A stretch of 8,288 bases of DNA from Synechococcales cyanobacterium PMM_0002 (GCA_949127925.1 CASBQX010000127.1:1-8288), one strand, 5' to 3'; shown: positions 1 through 5,829, counted from the first letter of the stretch. Program-made: numbers and translations. Notes: generated by a model from the letters alone, not told the origin.

Positions 1-553
1 CTGGAGGGAACAGCTGACCCGAAAGCCCAACGGCGATCGCCCCGGCGGCCAAAAACTCTGCGGCGTTTTCTAGCGTTACCCCGCCTGTGGGAATGAGGGG
101 AATGCCCGCTAAAGGATCACGCAGATTTCTCAGATAGCGGGCACCGCCCACCGTTTGAATTGGAAACACTTTGACGCCGCTAGAACCTGCTTGCCATGCC
201 GTGACAATTTCAGTCGGGGTCAGAGCACCTGCCACCATGGGCACCTGATGGTCTACGGCGATGCGAATCAGTGTGGGATTGGTGTGGGGCGAAAACAAAA
301 ACTCTGCCCCGGCGGCGATCGCCTCTCGCACCTGAATTGGCTCTAACAGCGTGCCTGCCCCAATTACACAGTCTGGCAACTCTTGCCGCAGTGTGGAAAT
401 GAGTTGGGCTGGGCGATCGCTGTTCCAGGTGATTTCAATCAGCCGTAGCCCTCCGGCTGCAACAGCTTTGGCCAAGTGCCGACCCAGTGCCAGATCTGGA
501 GTGCGAATCACGGCGATCGCTCGTTCAGTTTGGAGTAATGAGAGCCAAGACAT
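1..553 (-). CDS. eda: 2-keto-3-deoxy-6-phosphogluconate / 4-hydroxy-2-oxoglutarate aldolase, 3' end outside window
   Basis: Class I (Schiff-base) aldolase that splits KDPG to pyruvate and glyceraldehyde 3-phosphate, or 4-hydroxy-2-oxoglutarate to pyruvate and glyoxylate; cytosolic. I translated the minus strand from ATG at 553 and obtained 184 residues before the window edge. Family members have a little over 200 residues, so about 20-30 C-terminal residues are missing. Visible landmarks are ERAIAVIR (10-17), LIEIT with the catalytic Glu40, GAGTL (65-69), SPHTNP (88-93), GVKVFP with the Schiff-base Lys128, and the phosphate-binding PTGGV (155-159). The residue aligned with the E. coli substrate-binding Arg49 is Asn44 here. 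No strong Shine-Dalgarno precedes the ATG. The gene is divergent from the half-transporter pair. The Entner-Doudoroff route in cyanobacteria is disputed, so the hydroxy-oxoglutarate activity may matter as much as the KDPG one. The family call is firm; the substrate is inferred. Confidence 0.93.
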   Translation of the reverse strand, partial: MSWLSLLQTERAIAVIRTPDLALGRHLAKAVAAGGLRLIEITWNSDRPAQLISTLRQELPDCVIGAGTLLEPIQVREAIAAGAEFLFSPHTNPTLIRIAVDHQVPMVAGALTPTEIVTAWQAGSSGVKVFPIQTVGGARYLRNLRDPLAGIPLIPTGGVTLENAAEFLAAGAIAVGLSGQLFPP

Positions 554-577
554 CAGCGGTGTTTGTCCAGTTCAGCA

Positions 578-622
578 CGAGGCAGGATAAAATGAAAAGA
601 ATATGAAAATGCGTCTGCCTCG
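578..622. repeat. 8-bp inverted repeat in the eda/half-transporter spacer
   Basis: CGAGGCAG (578-585) and CTGCCTCG (615-622) are perfect complements separated by 29 A-rich bases. A second small hairpin, CGACT-(7)-AGTCG (621-637), overlaps the right arm, so the two folds would exclude each other. The 132-bp spacer 554-685 separates divergent genes and must hold both promoters. I see AT-rich stretches at 586-610 but no convincing -35/-10 pair. The repeat could be an operator or a leader structure; there is no match to the yybP-ykoY manganese riboswitch that I can recognise. Confidence 0.35.
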
Positions 623-685
623 ACTATTGCAGAGTCGGTTGCCGTGCTTCAATGATTGTGACACCTAAATATCCCCGTTCAACCT

Positions 686-1114
686 GTGCTGGAACCCTCT
701 ATCTCTGAACTTACTGCCTCTGAACTTACTGCCCCTGATGAACTGGCTGCCTCTGAACCTTCTGGGTCTCTCCATGAAGCAGCAAGTTCAAATCAAGGGC
801 ACTCTATTAGCGGTACGTCACTTGGGGTAAAAGCAGAGGTTCAAATTTTCTTGTCCACATTTTTGACAATTTTTCTGGCAGAAATCGGGGATAAAACTCA
901 GCTTGCCATCCTGCTGATGAGCGCCGAATCTCAGTCGCCCTGGCTAGTTTTCTTGGGTGCAGGGTTAGCGCTCATTGCCACGAGTCTATGCGGCGTGCTG
1001 TTGGGCAAATGGCTATCGACGCGAGTTTCACCCAAAGTATTAGACAAATCGGCAGGGCTGCTGCTGCTGATGATTTCTGCCCTGTTGACGTGGGAGTTTT
1101 TTCAAGCGAATTAG
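686..1114 (+). CDS. Gdt1/UPF0016 half-transporter, first subunit (probable Mn2+ carrier, Hmx1-like)
   Basis: A 142-residue inner-membrane protein carrying one copy of the Gdt1/TMEM165 repeat. Full-length family members have two such repeats and about six helices; this one has three predicted helices (about 52-73, 86-108, 119-138). The cation-binding signature EIGDKT is at residues 66-71. In Synechocystis, two such hemi manganese exchangers (Hmx1 and Hmx2) are reported to act together in Mn2+ uptake at the plasma membrane, and the adjacent gene supplies the second half here. The only plausible start is GTG at 686: the next upstream in-frame codon of note is a TGA at 659-661, and no later ATG precedes helix 1. 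This gives a hydrophilic, Ser/Ala/Glu-rich acidic extension of about 50 residues that the function does not require. No clear Shine-Dalgarno is visible. The family is certain; the ion and import direction are inferred from homologues. Confidence 0.88.
   Translation: MLEPSISELTASELTAPDELAASEPSGSLHEAASSNQGHSISGTSLGVKAEVQIFLSTFLTIFLAEIGDKTQLAILLMSAESQSPWLVFLGAGLALIATSLCGVLLGKWLSTRVSPKVLDKSAGLLLLMISALLTWEFFQAN
704..733 (+). repeat. 15-bp tandem duplication inside the first half-transporter gene
   Basis: TCTGAACTTACTGCC occurs at 704-718 and again, without a mismatch, at 719-733. It encodes the repeated pentapeptide SELTA; related but diverged codons follow (DELAA, SEPS). The duplication is a multiple of three and keeps the frame, which suggests that the acidic N-terminal extension grew by replication slippage. 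Confidence 0.85.
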
Positions 1115-1134
1115 CGGACTAGGGGAAGCAAACC

Positions 1135-1452
1135 ATGGACTGGCACCTGTTGGGATTGGCGTTTGTGACGGTGTTCTTATCAGAACTGGGAGACAAAAGC
1201 CAACTGGCCGCGATCGCCCTCGGAGGCAGCAGCAAATCAGTGCGGGCGGTGTTTTTGGGCACAGCCGCTGCGCTGGTCACAGCTAGCTTTTTGGGAGTCA
1301 TGCTGGGTGGCGCATCCGCTCAACTGCTACCGATTCGATGGATTAAGGCGATCGCGGCCATTGGGTTTTTCGCGATGGCGATTCGCTTACTGTGGCCCAG
1401 CCGGGAGCAGCAGCTGACGCAGCAAGACGCCACCTGCAACGAGCTTGAGTAA
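1135..1452 (+). CDS. Gdt1/UPF0016 half-transporter, second subunit (probable Mn2+ carrier, Hmx2-like)
   Basis: A 105-residue membrane protein with the other Gdt1-family repeat. ELGDKS (17-22) is the signature acidic motif, followed by GDKSQLAAIAL as in the C-terminal half of full-length members. Three hydrophobic helices are evident (about 4-24, 38-60, 68-87), and the tail after residue 88 is polar. It starts 20 bp after the previous stop, with AGGGGA about nine bases before the ATG, so the two genes are almost certainly one transcript. In the known family the two halves are inverted relative to each other and form one pore with an acidic site from each half; here a heterodimer would do the same. 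The last 22 codons are antisense to the end of the convergent membrane protein gene. No terminator is visible between the pair. Confidence 0.9.
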   Translation: MDWHLLGLAFVTVFLSELGDKSQLAAIALGGSSKSVRAVFLGTAAALVTASFLGVMLGGASAQLLPIRWIKAIAAIGFFAMAIRLLWPSREQQLTQQDATCNELE

Positions 1453-1881
1453 CTCTAGCAGCCAATACAGTCCATGCATCAGATTCATTTCTGCCGGAAC
1501 CGACGACACATTAGAAAATGCATCTAATTGCAGACCTAGCGCGCTCATTTCCGGCACTAGTGCATAGGTATAGGCCAAAACAATCATCATCAAAGTAGCA
1601 GCCAGGGCAATCGTCATTCGACGGCTCTGGACTAGCCCAGCTTGAGCCATCACTAGCGTCCCCGTGCAGATCAGCGCCGCGCAGATCAACTCAAATCGGT
1701 TGAACAGCCAAAACATAGAGTAGCCAGCGGTGGAAAACCCTGGCTCGTTCATCATGCCGGCTGCATACATGCTGGGCATCAAAACGAAGTCTAAAGCCAA
1801 ACTGCTGCATAGCCAAACGGCGAGGGATGCGATGGTGGCGCTCTGCCACGGCGAGCGATTTAGTTGAGTAAAACTAATCAT
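1387..1881 (-). CDS. Four-helix integral membrane protein, DUF4149/TMEM205-like (tentative)
   Basis: A 164-residue hydrophobic protein with four likely transmembrane helices at about 15-38, 63-82, 89-108 and 136-157. Polar or charged residues sit at the helix ends: Asp31 inside helix 1, the N-R-F-E cluster at 61-64 before helix 2, and the LVPEM turn after helix 3. The MNLMHGLYWLLELLKL segment near the C terminus recalls the end of DUF4149/TMEM205-like proteins, but I lack the N-terminal family motif, so the family is tentative. No enzymatic motif is visible. The ATG at 1881 is the only good start; the nearest purine-rich stretch (GGTAAG) is too far upstream to be a normal Shine-Dalgarno. It converges on the half-transporter pair and shares 66 bp with its second gene. 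Function is unknown. Confidence 0.8.
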   Translation of the reverse strand: MISFTQLNRSPWQSATIASLAVWLCSSLALDFVLMPSMYAAGMMNEPGFSTAGYSMFWLFNRFELICAALICTGTLVMAQAGLVQSRRMTIALAATLMMIVLAYTYALVPEMSALGLQLDAFSNVSSVPAEMNLMHGLYWLLELLKLVAGGVLLRQLLLPAGPQ

Positions 1882-2174
1882 AGATATAAGTAATTCTTAC
1901 CTTACCTCTTAGCTTACTGGATAACCCCTGAACCAACGATGAACTATCGTTTCAAAGGATTGATCTAGATGTAGATGGAATAGATAAAATGCAGTCTTTT
2001 GTAATGTCTAGGTAAATACGCGGAAATGTCCTGTACCTAAAGGGGTAAAGTTCAGTATTATCTGTATAGCGCTTACATCGCAAACCTGCTGGCCGCCTTT
2101 TGACGCTGTAGAAATCGCCTGGTTGCGAGGTTCTACTCATCGACTCTGTGATCCCTTTGTAATTTTTGGCAGCC
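1882..2174. other. 293-bp spacer between divergent genes
   Basis: This AT-rich spacer lies between the minus-strand membrane protein gene and the plus-strand 98-residue gene and should carry both promoters. Visible elements are a 6-bp hairpin AACGAT-(4)-ATCGTT around 1935-1951, a wide inverted pair TAGGTA (2009-2014) / TACCTA (2034-2039), and TATTAT at 2056-2061 as a possible -10 on the plus strand without a good -35. No tRNA fold and no convincing open reading frame is seen; the minus-strand frame through 1952-2176 is compositionally unlike the neighbouring genes. Confidence 0.4.
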
Positions 2175-2471
2175 ATGCATACTGACGATTTAACGGATTT
2201 TTACCGTGGTTGGATGATTGAGATCGTGCAGCAGGATAATGGGTTCCAGAGCGTTTGCCACTCTCCTGCTCGGCAGCGGCTGGATGATGACGTGATGTAT
2301 TCTCGGGAGTTTTTGGCATTAAATGCGGGTCGAGCCTTAGTAGACTTGCATTTGGCGTGCCAACAATTTTCTGGAGTGTTGCGAGAGCTATACGAATTGG
2401 AAAAACTAGATTTTGAAGAATGGCGATCGCTAACTGAGTCGATTGTGGATGCTGTTGGAGTCTGCCGCTAG
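2175..2471 (+). CDS. 98-residue acidic protein of unknown function
   Basis: I do not recognise a named domain. The protein is soluble, acidic and probably mostly helical in its second half. It opens with a short strand-like segment (FYRGWMIEIVQQDNGFQSVC, residues 9-28) followed by helices (47-72 and 77-98). The composition, with F-Y-R-G-W-x-I-E-I near the start and L-D-F-E-E-W-R-S-L near the end, resembles small conserved cyanobacterial proteins, which is an impression rather than a match. A TTG at 2166 would add three residues; I prefer ATG 2175. No strong Shine-Dalgarno is visible. The gene stands alone: divergent from the membrane protein gene and convergent with the MocR-type regulator. 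One GCGATCGC lies inside it at 2423-2430. Confidence 0.75.
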   Translation: MHTDDLTDFYRGWMIEIVQQDNGFQSVCHSPARQRLDDDVMYSREFLALNAGRALVDLHLACQQFSGVLRELYELEKLDFEEWRSLTESIVDAVGVCR

Positions 2472-2503
2472 ATGGGGCGGGGCGGAGTTGCGCGATCGCA
2501 GTT

Positions 2504-2539
2504 TTTGGTGAGGGCAATCTGGCGGTGGCTCTCACCAAA
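2504..2539. terminator. Stem-loop between convergent genes, possible bidirectional terminator
   Basis: TTTGGTGAG (2504-2512) and CTCACCAAA (2531-2539) form a perfect 9-bp stem with an 18-base loop. It sits between two converging genes and is bracketed by two GCGATCGC sites (2492-2499 and 2555-2562). Neither strand has a clean U-run after the stem, so Rho-independent termination is only possible, not shown. Confidence 0.35.
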
Positions 2540-2568
2540 CTAGCCGATTTGGCGGCGATCGCGAACTG

Positions 2569-4014
2569 CTAAAGGTGGCGTTTAATGATTTTTCCTAAAA
2601 TGGCCACACCTCGCTCAATCGCATCGACAGGATAGGAAAAGTTTAGGCGCATGGCAGGGTAGCCCTGTTGGTTTGGAAAGAAGGTAGAACCGGGCGTCAC
2701 CATAATTTTTTCGGCAGCAGCTTCACTGCAAATTAACTGCATGGGCAGCCCATCGGGGAGCTTCACCCAGAGAAATAATCCGCCTTCGGGCATTGTCCAG
2801 CTAGCCTCAGCCGGAAAGTGCTGCTCCAACAACGTCAGCATGGCATTTCGTCCCAGCAGGTTGTGGTTCCGGAGCTGGGTCATATGACGTCGGTAATATC
2901 CGGATGCCAAAAATTCACTCACAATCGATTGAGCTGCCGTAGAGGTGCCTAAGTCCTGAAGCAGCTTGCGCTCTAATAGACGCGAATAGTCTTGCCCAGT
3001 GACGACCAAGTAGCCCACCCGCAATCCCGGCATCAAGGTTTTTGAAAAAGTACCGACATAGATAACGTGGTCAGCCTGGTCTAGGGCTTTGAGCGGCGGC
3101 GGCACAGCGGCAAAGCTTAGTCCTTCATAGGCGTTATCTTCTAATACGCGGCATTGATATTGATTGGCCAAGGCCGAGAGCTGCTGACGATGAGCCTGCG
3201 AGGTTGTTAAACCCGTCGGGTTGTGCAGTGTGCTAATGGTATAGATCAACCGAGGGCGATGGCTATGCAGGTACTGCGCCAACAAATCTAGATTGATCCC
3301 CTCATTCGTCATGGGGATGCCAATCACTCTGGCTCCCAAGTTTTGCAGAATTGCCAGCGCTCCGTGATAGGTAGGATTTTCTACAATCACCCAATCTCCT
3401 GGCTGCACGCAATAGTTCATCACTAGCGATAGCCCCTGCATCGAACCGCTGGTGATAATTAGATCATCGGGTGAAATGTCTAATCCTTGCTGAATCAATA
3501 ATTGAACAATTTGTTTGCGTAGAGGTTCTTGGCCTTGGGGCAGGGCGTAGTTAAATAAGGTTTCGTCTACATGTCGCAGGGCGCGTCGGGCAATGCGCTG
3601 GAGCATGTCTGCATCGGAAAGGTAGGGAAACCCCGAGCTAAAAACGCTAATTTCGCCTTGGTGGTGGGCTTGAACCGATGCCATGTAGAGGTCGAAGTAA
3701 GACATTTCACCCTGTTCGGGGACCACGACTTCTTGACGGGGCGCAAATTTGGACGTGCCCTGAATCAGGGGGTGGGTGGGAGTGCTGACAAAATATCCCG
3801 ATCCGGCGCGGGCATAAACTAGGCCATCGGCCTCCAATACACCATAGGCTTCAATCACAGTGAGTTTATTGACCCGCGCTGCTGCGGCCAGCGTGCGAAT
3901 AGACGGGAGGCGATCGCCCGGTTGCAGCGTTCCCGATTGAATCAGGCGACTAATGCGATCGCGGATTTGACGATATACGGGATCGGGCGATCGCCGATCG
4001 AGAAGAATTTTCAC
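2569..4014 (-). CDS. MocR/GabR/PdxR-family transcriptional regulator (GntR winged helix fused to PLP aminotransferase fold)
   Basis: A 481-residue cytosolic regulator. Residues 3-79 form a GntR-type winged helix with the motif LPSIRTLA (36-43) and the wing AGSGYF. After a linker comes a fold-type I aminotransferase domain: GSMQ phosphate-binding turn near 190, PTY with Tyr216 for ring stacking, NPTG (265-268), ED-N-A-Y with Asp293 and Tyr296, SK with the PLP-binding Lys325, GLRVGY, and Arg456 in MRLNFSYP for the substrate carboxylate. All catalytic-type residues are present, so it should bind PLP or PLP-amino acid adducts as effector. I chose GTG at 4014 because GAGG lies five bases before it and the family begins just before the winged helix; TTG at 4047 would add 11 residues and has no Shine-Dalgarno. 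No pdx, gab or tau genes are adjacent, so the ligand is not indicated. Autoregulation is likely from the repeats upstream. Confidence 0.93.
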   Translation of the reverse strand: MKILLDRRSPDPVYRQIRDRISRLIQSGTLQPGDRLPSIRTLAAAARVNKLTVIEAYGVLEADGLVYARAGSGYFVSTPTHPLIQGTSKFAPRQEVVVPEQGEMSYFDLYMASVQAHHQGEISVFSSGFPYLSDADMLQRIARRALRHVDETLFNYALPQGQEPLRKQIVQLLIQQGLDISPDDLIITSGSMQGLSLVMNYCVQPGDWVIVENPTYHGALAILQNLGARVIGIPMTNEGINLDLLAQYLHSHRPRLIYTISTLHNPTGLTTSQAHRQQLSALANQYQCRVLEDNAYEGLSFAAVPPPLKALDQADHVIYVGTFSKTLMPGLRVGYLVVTGQDYSRLLERKLLQDLGTSTAAQSIVSEFLASGYYRRHMTQLRNHNLLGRNAMLTLLEQHFPAEASWTMPEGGLFLWVKLPDGLPMQLICSEAAAEKIMVTPGSTFFPNQQGYPAMRLNFSYPVDAIERGVAILGKIIKRHL

Positions 4015-4074
4015 GGCAGCCTCAAGCAGTAGCTTCGTTACAGGCAATATAAAAGATTTATGGGGAGTTGACCC

Positions 4075-4152
4075 GGTACAGTTTTCAGAAAACCAGGCAG
4101 TACAGTTAGTTTTTTCTGCAAGTGTACCAGCTGAAGCTCAAAAAATCGTACC
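4075..4152. promoter_or_regulatory. Four-site symmetric operator array for the MocR-type regulator
   Basis: The spacer between the divergent regulator gene and the 93-residue gene holds four related 9-mers: GGTACAGTT (4075-4083) and AGTACAGTT (4099-4107) on the plus strand, and AAGTGTACC (4120-4128) and AATCGTACC (4144-4152), which read GGTACACTT and GGTACGATT on the minus strand. Each arm is a direct repeat with a 24-bp pitch, and both pairs of sites are symmetric about 4113.5. MocR/GabR regulators are known to bind direct repeats as dimers and often autoregulate; TGTACC-type cores are, as I recall, common in their predicted operators. Assignment to this regulator is inference from position and architecture. 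Confidence 0.7.
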
Positions 4153-4215
4153 TTCTCACCCGGCTTTCAATCGGCAATAGTAGGGATAAACCCGATTCAT
4201 CGCTTTAAATCTGCC

Positions 4216-4497
4216 ATGAAAGTATCTGTTTCTACCCCTCAAAATCGCTCCAATTCCCTATCGGCATCGTCTAGCTCTGGCGCTAACAGGCCAGCCTTAA
4301 GCGTCCCTAGGCCAATCAGTACAGCACTTGAGAGACTATTGACCTGGTTGAGTGGCCGCACTGAAATTAAAATTTCACAAGCCCTCGATTCAAAGGCTCA
4401 AATCATTTGGCAGATCTACGATCCATCTACCGATTCAACTTTAGTCTGTCGTACCGAAGCCGAAGTCTGGACTTGGCTAGAGCAGCGCTATAGATAG
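4216..4497 (+). CDS. 93-residue protein of unknown function, Ser-rich N terminus
   Basis: Not a family I can name. Residues 1-40 are rich in Ser, Pro and Asn and look disordered. Residues 41-93 form a compact basic-to-acidic module: LERLLTWLSGR, then I-W-Q-I-Y-D-P-S-T (64-72), and a final helix E-A-E-V-W-T-W-L-E-Q-R-Y. The pattern W-x-x-Y-D-P followed by E-x-E-V-x-x-W-L-E-x-R-Y resembles small conserved cyanobacterial proteins of unknown role; this is recall, not a search. No signal peptide or membrane helix. ATG at 4216 lacks a clear Shine-Dalgarno. It is divergent from the MocR-type regulator across the operator array, so it is the obvious candidate for a regulated target, and it converges on lptC with 36 bp between stops. 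Confidence 0.72.
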   Translation: MKVSVSTPQNRSNSLSASSSSGANRPALSVPRPISTALERLLTWLSGRTEIKISQALDSKAQIIWQIYDPSTDSTLVCRTEAEVWTWLEQRYR

Positions 4498-4513
4498 AAC
4501 AGCGCTATGGATA
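4483..4513 (+). repeat. Imperfect short duplication over the stop codon of the 93-residue gene
   Basis: CAGCGCTATAGATA (4483-4496) is repeated 17 bp later as CAGCGCTATGGATA (4500-4513) with one mismatch. The first copy encodes the end of the protein and contains its TAG stop; the second is non-coding. It is most likely a slippage product. The 17-bp offset is not a multiple of three. Confidence 0.7.
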
Positions 4514-4533
4514 ACCTAGAGGTCGCCCTGCTA

Positions 4534-5688
4534 CTACGGCACGATCTCCGTGACGACTCTGCCGCCGTTCAGCACAATGGTTTGATTTTCAAGTTTGCCA
4601 ACCGCTCTAGGCCCAGTGATATGTAGAGCTGGATCGGCCTGACGATAATCTACATTGCCTTCCGATAAAACTTCGCGGCTGGCCATGTTCCATCTGAGCC
4701 GATCCGAGCTTAGTTGGGATTGATTGCGTTGCCCGGTAGCGCGAACGCTGCCGACTAGAAACGCCATACGCTTTTGTAGATCAAACTGCCCTTGATTGGC
4801 CGTGATTAGGATTTTATCTTGGCGCTGAACCACCGTTACAGGCTGGTCTGTACTGAGCAGTTCTTGGTTGGGGTTCCAGTTCAAGATGTTGCTGGTAATT
4901 TGCAACGCTGGATCGGTTGTGACGATTTGGGCATTTTGCCGCAGCGTCACCAGTTTGGTTTTCAAGTTAAGTTCGGCCTGGTTGCCTGTGGCCACATCTG
5001 TGATGCGCTTATTTTTAAAGCGGCTGATTTCAATTGGGGTGGCGCTGATAATCTTCTGGTCTTTCATTTGCCAGATGAGTTGATCTGACTTAATTTGTAG
5101 ATCCGGGTTGGTGGTGGTCGCAACGACCTTGCCGCGCAGTTCCATCCGGTCTTGTTTGTCATATAGCCGAGCCTCATTGGCCGCCATTTGAACTTGGGGA
5201 TGCGTACCTTTCACATTTTGGCGAACAATCAAAACTGATGTTTTGGGCGTCCATTCCATCTGTTCACTGGTCAGCACAGCCTTATTTTCTAAGTCTGTAA
5301 CGACGACACTGCCGCGTAAAACAATTTTTTCGCCGTTTTGCTTCACTTCGCCAGTTTGGGCCTTCACCCGATAAATGGCTTTACCGTCTTGGTAAAGATC
5401 CCCATCGGGCAGTTTGATTTGCGCAATTCGTTTGTCTTCGCTATAGGTGGCTTGGGTCGCTTTTACTTTCCACAACAGTTTTCCCTGTTCGTCTGCTTGT
5501 TCGAGGGTGATGTTGTCAAACGCCAAGTTGCTATCGAGCTGCTGGATATCAGAACTATTTTTTGCTAACTGTTCCGATGCTCGGCTACTGCTGTTTTTGC
5601 ACCCAGCCGTAGACGATAGGACAGCGATCGCCAACAGCAGCGCCATAGACGAACGGGGTCGCAAATTTGGATTGGGGTTCATAGCCAT
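4534..5688 (-). CDS. lptC: LptC-type lipopolysaccharide-export periplasmic lipoprotein, long cyanobacterial form
   Basis: LptC couples the inner-membrane LptBFG extractor to the periplasmic LptA bridge that carries lipopolysaccharide to the outer membrane. This 384-residue protein has a lipoprotein signal peptide: Arg-rich start, hydrophobic core (15-24) and lipobox-like STAGC with Cys30, although Thr at -3 is not ideal. The E. coli protein has about 190 residues and a membrane anchor instead. The LptC core is at about 55-175 (FDNITLEQ, LLWKVKA, ATYSEDK), and the rest looks like further OstA/LptA-type beta-jellyroll repeats, with the pattern S-x-x-L/M-x-W at Trp146, 206, 271 and 333. The start is ATG 5688 because AAAGG lies five bases upstream; GTG 5694 and ATG 5682 are alternatives. 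It is preceded by a structured 232-bp spacer and converges on the 93-residue gene. Confidence 0.88.
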   Translation of the reverse strand: MAMNPNPNLRPRSSMALLLAIAVLSSTAGCKNSSSRASEQLAKNSSDIQQLDSNLAFDNITLEQADEQGKLLWKVKATQATYSEDKRIAQIKLPDGDLYQDGKAIYRVKAQTGEVKQNGEKIVLRGSVVVTDLENKAVLTSEQMEWTPKTSVLIVRQNVKGTHPQVQMAANEARLYDKQDRMELRGKVVATTTNPDLQIKSDQLIWQMKDQKIISATPIEISRFKNKRITDVATGNQAELNLKTKLVTLRQNAQIVTTDPALQITSNILNWNPNQELLSTDQPVTVVQRQDKILITANQGQFDLQKRMAFLVGSVRATGQRNQSQLSSDRLRWNMASREVLSEGNVDYRQADPALHITGPRAVGKLENQTIVLNGGRVVTEIVP

Positions 5689-5791
5689 CAGCACCTTTCC
5701 AGCACAGTTTTTAGCTTAGACGAAGGACGTCAGCAATGGCTGCCACCATGGGTCAGTTTTTGCGACTGGATGCTGCCCAGTCCCAAATAGA

Positions 5792-5829
5792 ACAGGGTTG
5801 TGGAGAGGATAAACCGTCCACAACCCTGT
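5792..5829 (-). terminator. Perfect 13-bp stem-loop between labA-like and lptC
   Basis: ACAGGGTTGTGGA (5792-5804) and TCCACAACCCTGT (5817-5829) pair without mismatch around a 12-base loop, the strongest hairpin in the window. Read on the minus strand it lies 92 bp after the labA-like stop and 104 bp before the lptC start, and is followed by TTCTATTT, a weak U-rich tail. It could end upstream transcription or be a leader structure of lptC. A second smaller hairpin, GACTGG-(7)-CCAGTC, follows at 5764-5782. A weak -35/-10-like pair (TTGCTG, 17 bp, TAAAAA near 5708-5736) lies between the hairpins and lptC. Confidence 0.5.

Noticed and set aside
554..685. Manganese riboswitch (yybP-ykoY type) ahead of the transporter pair
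   Set aside because: The spacer has small inverted repeats but I cannot find the conserved internal-loop sequences of that riboswitch.
2031..2037. CTGTACC, the core of the MocR-like motif, as a fifth operator site upstream of the 98-residue gene
   Set aside because: A single 7-mer is expected about once in this length on two strands, it has no partner at 24 bp, and the flank does not match the TT end of the consensus.
2137..2538. Minus-strand frame of 133 codons opposite the 98-residue gene
   Set aside because: Pro/Gln/Arg-rich low-quality translation with no hydrophobic core pattern; the plus-strand protein in the same place looks far more natural.
4081..4093. GTTTTC-A-GAAAAC palindrome inside the operator array as a separate operator
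   Set aside because: AT-rich short palindrome between two stronger motif copies with no counterpart in the other arm; the repeat array explains the region better.
5711..5749. Minus-strand 12-residue frame upstream of lptC as a leader peptide
   Set aside because: Very short, no Shine-Dalgarno, no codon pattern suggesting attenuation.
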